DNA of 64,000 nucleotides from Isoetes taiwanensis. Its lineage: Eukaryota; Streptophyta; Lycopodiopsida; Isoetales; Isoetaceae. The stretch's first letter is position 1. Each line of letters starts with the position of its first letter. Where the stretch lies: positions 673,395 through 737,394 of the forward strand of contig JAJEKV010000079.1 in the NCBI GenBank assembly GCA_021234155.1. Direction: 5' to 3'. The notes under the pieces are model-generated. The model saw only the letters and a list, made by a program, of their open reading frames with translations, did no database searches and had not been told where the DNA came from. A program made the position numbers and the translations under genes. This document shows positions 1 through 9,284 of the stretch, in pieces.

Positions 1-520
1 ACATTTTCCACCACACTAGGCACCACATAGCATATATTCTGAGACATTCATCTTACACCTCGTTATTCACCACACTAGGCACCACAAAGCATATAATACA
101 TAATTTATTGTACACCATATTTTTCATCACACTAGGCACCACAACGCATATATTCACAAAGATTTATTTTACACCATATTTTTCACCACACTAGGCACCA
201 CATAGAATATATTACAGCATTTTATTTTACACCATGTTATTCACCACACTAGGCACCATATAGCATATATTACAAAGATTTATTTTACACCATGTTATTC
301 ACCACACTAGGCACCACAAAACGTATATTTTAGAGCATTTATTTTACACCATATTTTTTCACCACACTAGGCACCACATAGCATATATTACAAAGATGTA
401 TTTTACACACCATGTCATTCACCATACTAGGCACCACAAAGCATATATTTACAAAGATTTATTTTACACCACGTGCCTCACCACACTAGGCAAAGACATA
501 TCATATATCACAAAGATAAT
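1..520. repeat. Minisatellite, 57-60 bp unit, nine copies
   Basis: The core CACTAGGCACCACA recurs at about 14, 73, 130, 189, 247, 305, 365, 425 and 484, giving spacings of 57-60 bp. Each unit then has an A/T-rich part with GCATATAT, AAAGATTTATTTTACACCAT and a short run of T. Units differ by point changes and 1-2 bp indels. The array begins at or before the window edge. A single related core (CACTAGGCGCC) appears alone near 1580. No coding potential is credible; the short open frame across the end of the array is translated repeat. Confidence 0.9.
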
Positions 521-600
521 AGGCACCACACACCACAAGCAATCACTAACCACATCAACCACATATCACAAGCAATCACTAACCACATACCACATTAACA
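521..600. repeat. Short imperfect CACCACA / AAGCAATCACTAACCACAT repeats
   Basis: Two copies of an AAGCAATCACTAACCACAT block lie about 34 bp apart, embedded in CACCACA-rich sequence directly after the minisatellite. It looks like a degenerate continuation of the array. Confidence 0.6.
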
Positions 601-1690
601 ATAAAAAGTGTGGTGAAGATGAAGAAATGAAATAACTTGTGATTCTTCCAGATAGTGAGTGGCATGATCCTCTCTTACATTTCGTTCCAATCTTCCGAAC
701 TTAACATCCTTTGCATTTGGAGAGACCCTCTTTTTTTCGGTCTAAAATTGTTTGCACAAGTTCTATGATGAGCCCAATTGGGAATTGCATCCGCTCTTCT
801 AACTCTTTTGTACAAAACCCATTTCCCCCCTTTGCAATCTATCTCTTCCCTCTTCAATTTTGCTTTGGTAAGATTCCTAGGATGAACACCCGGCCAGTTT
901 TACCAAAACCCCGAAAGACCGACGGGGATTAGCACTTTCGGTAATGCTTCCTCTTCACGGCCATAGCAAGGCAACTACTCTTGGTCGCTAAAAGCGTCAT
1001 TGCTGTTAGACTTCTTCACAAGTTGAATGGAAGCCACGAGGGTTGCTGACCACAATGCTCTTGGCTTGCAAATCTTTCGACTCTTCACCAAGTCTGTTGT
1101 CCATTGTGTCATCTTCCGGAAATCTCGTAAAACCTCTTTCTTATCCTTTGTCGGCCAAGCCTTTAGTGGTGCTATGAAATGAAGATAATAATTTCAACAC
1201 CATCCGATGCCTAGTAGAGGCCGTTCTGGTGGATCCTCCCAATTTTTGCTAATTCTTCTTTAGCTTCCCTTTTTCTTTTCCTTTGGCATCTTTTTTATGA
1301 TCCCCGTTCTTGTTCTGAGTTCTCTTTCTCACACACGTTCTCGGTTTTTGAGATTTTAGGCAGATTTGCTTCCAAATTAAATGATTCCAAGTATGAATCT
1401 GGATTGATCCACAACCGGATTAAAGCGCCATAGCCGTGTGCCGGGGAAAGGCGGGTGGGTTTAGGAATCGGTTAGGTGGAAATTGGAATGGGACGGGTGG
1501 CGTAGGAGATTGGAATGGGATGGGTGGCGTAGGAATCGGGTTGTTGCAGTTCAAGAAATGATTGAATCCGGGCAGTTATGCACTAGGCGCCAAACAAACA
1601 TTTAAAATCGCACCACAAATTTGATATCTCCCACCACATTTTTAGGGGGGACAGGGGGGACACCCAGGGTGTTCCACTACAACATGCTTT
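601..1690. other. Unassigned intergenic or old transposon sequence
   Basis: No open frame over about 75 codons and no family recognised on either strand. The minus strand has broken Lys/Arg-rich stretches that could be an old Myb/SANT-like fragment, but I cannot support that. From 1450 to 1545 a motif reading GATTGGAATGGGATGGGTGGC with variations repeats two to three times. A G-run region (GGGGGGACAGGGGGGACACC) at about 1647 precedes the PPR fragment. Confidence 0.4.
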
Positions 1691-1691
1691 C

Positions 1692-1893
1692 ACCCATCTA
1701 TCCTAATGGGGAAACTGATCCATGGATTCATCATCTCTAATGGACTAGAGTCATATGTTGTGGTAGGAAATGCTTTGCTGCATATATATAGTAAGTGTGG
1801 AAGTTTATAGGAATCTCAAAACATGATTGAGAGAATGCCAATGCAAAGGAGAGATGTCGTATCATCAAACACTATTATTCAAGCAACAACATG
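1692..1893 (+). pseudogene. PPR protein fragment (copy 1)
   Basis: Translation shows the plant PPR pattern: GKLIHGFIISNGLESYVVVG, then NALLHIYSKCGSL, a stop, then a frame with ERMPMQRRDVVSSN. In intact PPR-PLS proteins this reads G..IH..I...G.....V.NAL..MY.KCGS...A..VF..MP.RDVVSWN. PPR proteins bind organellar RNA and guide editing or processing. This piece has no start, an in-frame stop after CGSL and no further repeats, so it is a relic. It is nearly identical to 5139-5340 on the far side of the Harbinger transposon. Confidence 0.8.
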
Positions 1894-1925
1894 ATAATGA
1901 TGCATTCCTACAATTCAACCACATG

Positions 1926-2248
1926 ATTTTTCAGGGGATGAGTCACAAGAACTTGAAGCTGATGGAACTAGCGCAGTGAAAGGAGGCAGAGGATAGAAGA
2001 ACAGAGGCACATAAAGAATCTGAGGCTAGAAGGGAAGAAACCATGAGATGCAAAGAGTTATTAGAACTCGAGGCTTCCAAAAGAAAGGAGGATCTTCAGT
2101 TGCAGCTTTCTCAAGTAAAGATGCAGCCTCAAATTTAACTTCATGGTCGCAGTACTGGTTCTGAGATGCCTAGCAGCACCCCATCATCCAATTCAGATAT
2201 CATGTTCTTTGGATCTTCATCCTTGAGTGATCTTTTTGAACAGTAAGT
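1926..2248 (+). pseudogene. Myb-like companion protein of a Harbinger element, C-terminal fragment
   Basis: From about 1989 the frame encodes an Arg/Glu-rich helical stretch (EAHKESEARREETMRCKELL, then SKRKEDLQLQLSQVKMQ), a stop, then a Ser/Pro-rich tail ending in FFGSSSLSDLFEQ and TAA. The basic-acidic helix after a lost SANT/trihelix domain is typical of the DNA-binding partner that PIF/Harbinger elements encode beside the transposase. Orientation is convergent with the transposase at 2634-3833, as expected for a two-gene element. A stop at 1977 and another near 2136 show decay. Identity is inferred from composition and context. Confidence 0.5.
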
Positions 2249-2633
2249 TTCATGTCCTTATTTGATAACATTATGTTATTTTGTGGTTTTCTATGGAATT
2301 GTGGGTTTTATAAGAAAGTTTATTTCTTTTTTTTAAGTCTCTTCAAGTTCAAATTTGACTTATAACATTTATGTAAACGTTTTCTTGAGTAATGGCAATA
2401 AATAAAGTATTGTGGGGTTCAAAAACATCTCCAAATATTTAGATATCATCTAACTAAACGTTCGTATGTCATAGACCCGATAAATCAAGGTAGCCTTAGC
2501 TACAAAGTAGCACAGGTTCCTTTTTTAAAAAACATCACATCACAAATATTATCCAAAGAAACCAAATTATGGTAAAATCAAACAAGTGCTCAAATCAAGT
2601 GCTCAGCTTTCATGTGCTCAAAAACTGTATCCT

Positions 2634-3833
2634 TCAGTAATTTTCCTTCTCTTCTGGTTCCGTATCCCCTTGATTAAGTGGAAGCGCTCCATACAGAAAC
2701 ACAAGTGTGTCAAAGTATTCATCTTCATTTTCAAGCTGCAAGAGATTGTGAAGCACACATCAAGCTATGACCACCTTAGGTGCATGGGGCATCTTTACTG
2801 TCATGCTACTCAAGATGTTCCATCGTCCTTTTAGAAGAGCAAAAGCATTCTCTATTACCACTCTAGCTTGTGACAGACGTTTAGAAAATGCAATAGTGTC
2901 TGCAGGATCATTTAATCTTTTCTTCTTGATGACCATCATGTACTCAAATGCCAGATAACCCGAATCTGCAATTAAGTACGGTTGGACTCTTTTGTCATGC
3001 AGTTGCCTTGTGGGACCTCGTAATATATGTCTCCTAGACAATTTTGCAAACAATGGGGACTTGTAGAAATGGTTCGTGTCATGCGCACCACCCGGAGCAT
3101 CACAACAAACATTCCAAAATATTAATGAGGGATCGCAGACTGCTTGTAGCACTATAGAAAAGAAATGATGTCTGTTCCAATAGTCTGCTGGTCCCCATTT
3201 CCTTATTGGTGCCTTCTTGAATGGGATGTGAGTCCCATCAATGGCTCCAGCGACTTGTGGCACACCTGAGATACTCTCAAAGTCATGTATAATATTATGC
3301 AGTCTGTTACCAGATGGAGGTCTAATGAAGTCATGTGTAAGTTTCTCAGCTAAAATAGTTCCCACTATTTTAGTGTACTTATGAACAGTACTTGCTCCCA
3401 TTCCGTACATTTCAGCACATATAAAACCCTTTGCATTGTGGGCCAATCGAAAAAGAACAACTGCTAAAGCCTTTATTTTTTCAATGGGTTCACGGACCAC
3501 AATTGACAAGTCAGCTTGTATAACGCGTGGAACAACTAGATGAAGCAGCTTCTCAAAATTATCTGCCCCCATTCTGTAGAAATTCCTGAAGTTATACTCA
3601 CCGGCTATGCCGGAACGAAGCCAAAGATTACTGCTCAGATCATTCCAGAAAGAAACCTGCCTTGGGTACATCCACCACACTCTTCTTCCTCTGTTCATCT
3701 GCTCATCTACCAATAGAAGCAAGAACATGGCACACATTTGCGTTAGCAAGTCAACAAGTTCCTCCAATCCCGTGTTAATGTCCTCATAATCAAGTTCTCC
3801 ATCACTTGATAAATCTAGGTCATAGTTATCCAT
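2634..3833 (-). pseudogene. PIF/Harbinger (HARBI1-like) transposase with one nonsense codon
   Basis: A 357-codon frame starts at 3833 (MDNYDLDLSSDGELDYEDIN). It has an acidic N-terminus, a helical region (about residues 80-160) and a DDE_4 nuclease. GAIDGTHIPF carries the first catalytic Asp, YLIADSGYLAFEY the second, and RVVIENAFALLKGRWNIL the Glu. The frame stops at TGA 2760-2762, exactly where HARBI1 proteins have a Cys of the C-C-V-L-H-N motif. The same frame resumes with CVLHNLLQLENEDEYFD and ends naturally at 2634-2636 after about 41 more residues. One substitution therefore separates this from a roughly 400-residue transposase. Cut-and-paste transposition is the known family role. Confidence 0.92.
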
Positions 3834-4467
3834 CTGCTTTCAGGTCTGTACAATTCATATGAAAAATAATAAGAAATAAGAAACATGAGGAAAGAAATAA
3901 AAGGGAACTAGATTCCATCATCTACACATTACAGTAGAGTCTGTAAAGTCTGTAAGAGAGTCTATGTACAGGAAAATACATTAATGTGATTAAGAGAGTC
4001 TATTTACAAAAAGTGATGTCTAATGTTTTTACAGAACTGATGAAACGAATTTGCATAATTTGATAACCCAAATACCTTTGTGCAACTGGTTATGTTCTGG
4101 ATTCATGACCACAGATTCTCCGCATGGCCGGTGTGATTGCAATCGGAGGAGGTAATTAGATGTTGCAGGAGGTAATCGAATGTTCAATGAGCAGCAGGTG
4201 GAGAGCCAACCAAAATCCCTGCGCTGCTGGCCCAAGAATTGCTGCTGCAGACCGCCCTATTAGACCCATGTGATTTGAGTTGGCAGCCAGCTGTGCAGCG
4301 CGATTTAGGGCACCGTCATATGCACTGCTCACTCCTTCCGTGTGAATACGGCTTCAAGCCATCTAGAAAAGACACAAAGACACGTTTGCTGCTGGCTATG
4401 GCAGAGAAGAACTCCTCAAAACACGCCTTCACCAGGATAATAAATCTGAAGACTATGTCGGAGATGT
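3834..4467. other. 5' flank of Harbinger transposase
   Basis: A/T-rich sequence with a local duplication of GAGAGTCTAT..ACA (about 3954-4010), then a GC-richer part with short open frames on both strands that resemble nothing I know. Probably leader and internal non-coding DNA of the Harbinger element. I could not identify terminal inverted repeats or a TTA/TAA target duplication with confidence. Confidence 0.4.
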
Positions 4468-4469
4468 AT

Positions 4470-4561
4470 GGGGGGATGGAAGTTGGGAAGGCGATTCGAG
4501 GGGTCTGCGGCCGGGCGGCAATGGAGCGGGTCCCGAATCAGCGACCCAACTTCATCCCCCC
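4470..4561. repeat. Hairpin (MITE-like) element, GGGGGGATGGAAGTTGGG arms
   Basis: The left arm GGGGGGATGGAAGTTGGG (4470-4487) is inverted at 4545-4561 (CCCAACTTCATCCCCCC) with one mismatch. A related hairpin with diverged arms is at 17245-17340, so this is a dispersed small inverted-repeat family and not a chance palindrome. Confidence 0.65.
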
Positions 4562-4683
4562 ACAACATGGCAACTGGGGAGAAGGGATTTAGCAGCAGAT
4601 TACCTTTTCATGACCTGCTGAGCAGAATTGGAGTGCCGTTTTCCATTCCGGAGACGGAATGGGCTCCCCAGTTGCCATGTTGT
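4562..4683. repeat. Inverted-repeat element, 20-bp perfect arms
   Basis: ACAACATGGCAACTGGGGAG at 4562-4581 is perfectly inverted at 4664-4683. An inner hairpin CCATTCCG-GAGA-CGGAATGG lies at about 4642-4661. It sits back to back with the preceding hairpin, sharing the junction near 4561, so the two may be one compound MITE. Confidence 0.65.
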
Positions 4684-4918
4684 ATGAGAGCGGAGCTCAC
4701 CCTCCGAAATGGGGCAGAGGAAGTGGAAAGCAAAGCATATGAGGGAGCAGATTCATTCAAAGCATATAAGAACAAAAACGTGGCATCTCTGGGTTTTTTC
4801 TTTTCTTGAATTTGGAAATACAATGTAAGCACATGTGTCGACCCCATGGCTGTCCTCAGCCCAGAAACATTATCTTTCTAAATTTTGAGAACAGAAAATA
4901 AACAACCTTATATAAAGA

Positions 4919-5395
4919 ATGATATGTACTGCAAGTGTGGTATATAGAGCAGGCAAGGAGCATCTTCTACAAAATGGAGAAACAAGATCTGGTGTCATGG
5001 ACAATGATGATTACTGCATTGTTCAGCATGATTACATCATACCGGCAATTAAACTCTTCAAAGAAATGCAGATGATATATGTAATTTCTAACGAAAAAAC
5101 TCCCATTGATGTCCTTTCAACGCATGCCCTTTTGATATCTATCCTAATAGGGAAACTGATCCATGGATTCATCATCTCTAATGGACTAGAGTCATATGTT
5201 GTGGTAGGAAATGCTTTGCTGCATATATATAGTAAGTGTGGAAGTTTATAGGAATCTCAAAACATGATTGAGAGAATGCCAATGCAAAGGAGAGATGTCG
5301 TATCATCAAACACTATTATTCAAGCAACAACATGATAATGATGCATTCCTACAATTCAACCACATGATTTTTCAGGGGATGAGCCCAATATATCT
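4919..5395 (+). pseudogene. PPR protein fragment (copy 2)
   Basis: In shifting frames the strand encodes QARSIFYKMEKQDLVSWTMM, then AIKLFKEMQ, then GKLIHGFIISNGLESYVVVG and NALLHIYSKCGSL, a stop, and ERMPMQRRDVVSSN. These match successive PPR-PLS helices. At least one frameshift (about 5010-5040) and the stop after CGSL, shared with copy 1, make it a pseudogene. The 3' 240 bp repeat 1697-1935. Copy 2 extends further upstream than copy 1, so it is the more complete relic. Confidence 0.8.
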
Positions 5396-5475
5396 ATAAT
5401 TATTGCCATTCCTACAATTCAACCACATGATTTTTCAGGGGATGAGCCCAATATATCTTTAATTATTGCCATTAA
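5344..5475. repeat. Tandem duplication, about 62 bp
   Basis: The block from CATTCCTACAATTCAACC to TATATCTNTAATTATTGCC occurs twice in a row directly after the PPR fragment. The only clear change is A/T within the TATCT[A/T]TAATT string. Confidence 0.8.
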
Positions 5476-5737
5476 CATTATACTAAAACAGGATTGATAG
5501 CAGAAAATGTGGTAGCGGATTCCCAAATTATACACATCAATGAAGCGTAGAGATCCATAGGATAGGCAATAAACTATTATATGCATCAACAATGGTTAAC
5601 ATTAAAGCCATACAAATAGTAACAATGCACATGTAATACATAATAGTAATAGAATATGTCTCAATATTTGTCAAGTTCTTTCCTCACTAATTCCACTCAC
5701 CCATCCATAGTCCAAGAAATTTGGATCCCCCCTGTGA

Positions 5738-5916
5738 GGAATAAAATAAAGATGTCATTTCCAATTTTAGATCCAACTTGAACAAGTATGATAATCTCAA
5801 AAACACCCCGGGACAAAGCCCACTTGCTACCATCAAAGGTGGTAGAGAGGAATAAAAAAAAAAGTCATTTCCAATTTTAGATCCAACTTGAATGAGTAAG
5901 ATAATCTTAGAAACAT
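5738..5916. repeat. Local duplication, 110-bp period
   Basis: GAGGAATAAA...GTCATTTCCAATTTTAGATC...ATAATCT is present at 5737-5806 and again at 5847-5916 with small differences. The surrounding 5.4-6.2 kb has no recognisable gene. A second weaker duplication (GAATGGATCAAGCAATANGAAGCT) sits at 6051 and 6117. Confidence 0.75.
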
Positions 5917-6224
5917 TCAAGGCCTTCTGGAAAGGAAAAAGGATGGCAAAAAATAAATTTGCCCATCATGGTGATGTTATTACGTAGATCCAGGCCCAAA
6001 AACACACTATTACTGTTGGGTGGGGTGTGAATGGAGAAAGTTGAGGGTTTGAATGGATCAAGCAATAAGAAGCTTTGCAATTTTTGGCCAATTTCATTGT
6101 TTGCTGCATACTATGAGAATGGATCAAGCAATATGAAGCTCTGTTAGAGATGAGCATCAAACAGGGTAGAAGATGCCATGCATTATAATAGGGTCAAAAA
6201 GACTAGGTTCGCTCAACCATATGT

Positions 6225-6270
6225 AGAATAGAATAGAATAGAATAGTTTTTTTAACGTCCACGGAGACCA
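6225..6270 (-). mobile_element. LINE 3'-end remnant (tail only)
   Basis: Reading the minus strand gives GGTCTCCGTGGACGTTAAAAAAA followed by ATTCTATTCTATTCTA. This is the same order found at the 3' ends of the LINEs at 25140-25297, 43350-43392 and 62880-62960. Only about 45 bp remain, so the copy is extremely 5'-truncated. Confidence 0.75.
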
Positions 6271-6494
6271 AAAATAAATAATCGTCCAATCATAATTCTC
6301 TATGCACAAATAACTTGAACGGTTGAAAATTACGCACACGTTTTGCACTATTGCTTCTTTGTTTATGGAATCACATAAATACCCTAGTAGTAAGTAAATG
6401 GTAAAAAAACTGTTCTGGTGGCTACTACGTGTTTTTTTTTTTTTTTTTTGGCTCCCCTATCTAAATAGACAGTTGCTGGGAAAGAGAAATGTTT

Positions 6495-6514
6495 GCGGCG
6501 GCCAAGGCCGCCGC
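6495..6514. repeat. Perfect GC hairpin, 9-bp arms
   Basis: GCGGCGGCC (6495-6503) and GGCCGCCGC (6506-6514) are perfect inverted arms with a 2-base spacer, in otherwise A/T-rich DNA. A 20-base run of T (6429-6448) lies just upstream. Confidence 0.8.
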
Positions 6515-8477
6515 GATAAATTTCTTGTATCAATAAATATTGTTCCATGCAAGGCCACTCCCCCGAGCACCATATCAGACCACTCACTCTCCACTCTGAG
6601 ACTTTTGAATAGCTGATTACCCTTATGAATATTTAAGTCTGTGACAGTGGAATGAGTGGCATTATTGTCATCTTGTTCTATCAGAATCCAGACGCACTTT
6701 CTTCCTTCCCTCACATTTTGCCATCTTTTACTTAAACGTGATATAGAGAGTTTTCTTCCGAATGCAATTCGAATCGAACAATGTCGTCTTATCCTGCATT
6801 CAATAGATTCAGCTCCACCATGACGGCGAGCGCTCCAATCTTCAAGAAATATACAATCTAAAAAACTATTCACCGGTTGTTGAATTGTGAACAACTTCGA
6901 GGTCTTCCTAACATTATCGACGCTCTTGAACAAAGCAATGAATAATTCAATTCCTAAATTAATTTTCACATGTCTCTGAACTCCTCCATTCATGCTATGA
7001 ACATTTCTTGCGACAACTTACTCTGTGCTAGTAAGAAAGAAGTGGCATCCAGAGGCCTGCAATATACCTTGGATAGATTGGGCAATGGAAGCTCAATGAC
7101 AAAGAGGCCAAGTCTTGGTGGAAGCAATGGAAGATACTACTTAAGGAGTATGAAGAGACTGTGTTCTCCACATCAAATATATACAAATCTAAGAAAATAA
7201 GAATGAACGGACGAGTTACTGAACTAATTTAGCTTTAAATTGCAAAGAAATCATACTCACAATTTATTTCCAACCGTGCGAAAGTTCGTCTCTTACTTAT
7301 TTTTTCTTTTGCCATATCGGTTGGAGTGTATATATGCATCACTTGTAAATATATCTGGTTACCTGAACAAAAACCGACTATCAAAGCCTTTCAATGTGCA
7401 GAAACATCATTTTTCCTACATCTCTTAACTCGCTATTCACCTCTCATTCTGGGTTGGAGAGTAACAAAGCTTCTTGTTGATACCACAAAACTTTCAAATT
7501 CACTTCTGACTGTGATCGAGCTTATAACCGTCTATAGATACAAAATTTGAGTCAGTACGGGGGCAGAATAGAAATACTAGGAGGGACTCATGATTTTACC
7601 TCGCTACTTGGCTTGAGAGAGTCGAAGCTCTCTAGGCATGCGAGTAGATCGATGAAAACTCTTGGCGCAAATTTGTTGATGAAAACACTAGGGCGGCAAT
7701 TAAGGGTGGGAGCAACAATCATTATGAAATCTGACACCCACACCAAGAGGCTCGGGCATCACCAAATCTACGTGACAATGACACCTGGAAAGGAAAGAAA
7801 TTTAGTGGCTCGATTAAAACTTCTATAAGCTCGGCTCCTTATTGATCCTGCGTATTTTAATGAGGCATCGAGTTTAGCCCTTAATTGATCCCATGCATCC
7901 TCTAATGTTCTTTTGAAATACTGGAATCAATTGAAGAATGATATGTGTGCCTTTCGCAAGTTTCAAAGATTTTGAAGCGTAGATAAGATATTATAAATAT
8001 TTCCCTTATTTCAAGGAACAAAGAGACCAAGACTATCTTAGATTTGACGTTATAATAGATAATTTTGCCCTTTGAAAGGTCAGGTAGTGGCCAACATATC
8101 AGATCCAATTAATAGATATATATGTCGCTCTATAACTTGTATGCCAGTACATTTAAATCTGCTCCAATTGCAAAAGCCTCAAATGTTTGGGTCACCTTTC
8201 AATTTATCTGAGGCCCACCTCCCCTCCCTCCCCAACGTGGACCAAAAATGCCATCGCGGGCAAAAAAAAAAATCCGCGGGGCGGCGTTTTTTTGTTAACA
8301 GACGGCAACAGCGGACAAAACTTTTGGTCAGAAATATTTTAACGGACAACATCAGCGATACAGAAAGAGAACAGAGAAAAGAAAACAGATTCTACACGAT
8401 ATTTACAGCAGGAAAAAGTTGTTTCAAATCAAATTACTAGTTATCCTTCTTCTTCTGGACCATTTATAAGCTCACTG
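6515..8477. other. Unassigned sequence next to the Merlin-like element
   Basis: A 178-codon minus-strand frame (6457-6993) and a 93-codon plus frame (7547-7828) are the longest. Neither shows a motif, biased composition or a neighbour that would support a gene. Region 8228-8310 is unusually G/C-rich with A- and T-runs (GCGGGC-A11-TCCGCGGGGCGGCG-T7) and may be an element end. I see no tRNA or repeat of note. Confidence 0.35.
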
Positions 8478-9281
8478 CTATACAATTTCACATGATTTAT
8501 AAACATATTGAATTGCATGCAGAAATTTCTTTCTCCGCGTGTACTCCAAGAAGTATGACTCATAATGTTGTGCCTTCACTGTTCCATATCTCGGAAGAGA
8601 GCGCTTCACTGCACCCCAAGTGCTCTCAATTCTGTTGGTGTGAATACCTGTTTCAGGATCTTTGAAATGCAGGCTATGATTAACTGTGTAATGCTCGTAT
8701 TCAAGCTGAGACAACCATTCTGTATCATATCTTGCCCAACAGTCTGGAGCCACATATTTGAAAATAATGTCTGTGAGTGTATCTTTTATATGATTTGCAA
8801 CTAGAACCATGAACATGTTATTGGAATAGCGTTCTATGCCACCAAATACCCACTGACCTTCTACTCTTCTTCTTTTATTGTATTTTCTTTTACCAAACTT
8901 GCTTTCATCAATCTCAACCACTTTGCCTGGGCCACCTATGATCTCATTCTGTTTCTGTATTGCAATGCTACAAATATCCCTGCAACAATTGTACCAATTG
9001 ACCATCGTTTCATCTGTTTTTATTCCACATTCAATCTTAGCACGATCTTGAGGCAACTGGATCGACCAACAGTAGATGAGTCTCAAGATTTGAGACAATA
9101 TCAAACGGTTGCCTGCAAACCAAGTGCCTTTATGAAGACTGCAAGTAAAATGATACCTTTTACCTTTACATTTCCATTTCTTACCATCCCTAGTTCCTGC
9201 GTTGTCTGTTCTTAATTTCATTGATTTCTGGCATTTCTCACATTTCCTTCTATATGGCAGTAAACCCAAATCTAAAAACAA
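8478..9281 (-). pseudogene. Merlin / IS1595 (ISXO2-like) transposase, 5'-truncated
   Basis: The 267-codon frame shows a zinc-binding N-terminus (CEKCQKSMKLR, then KWKC and CSLHKGTWF). The catalytic domain then follows: VVEIDESKFGKRKYNK (first Asp), WVFGGIERYSN, DCWARYD (second Asp) and VNHSLHFKDPETGIHTNRIE with the closing Glu. This order defines the DDE_Tnp_IS1595 / Merlin superfamily. Compared with the family, a few residues (usually G-T-x-I-x-S) are missing just before DCWARYD, a small deletion close to the active site. The N-terminus is cut by the LINE whose tail begins at 9285. Merlin elements are familiar from animals and IS1595 from bacteria; in plants I regard them as rare. Confidence 0.85.
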
Positions 9282-9284
9282 AGA

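Noticed and set aside
675-1330. Possible Myb/SANT or NAM-associated fragment on the minus strand
   Set aside because: Only scattered Trp/Lys/Arg resemblance with many stops; no aligned motif could be defended.
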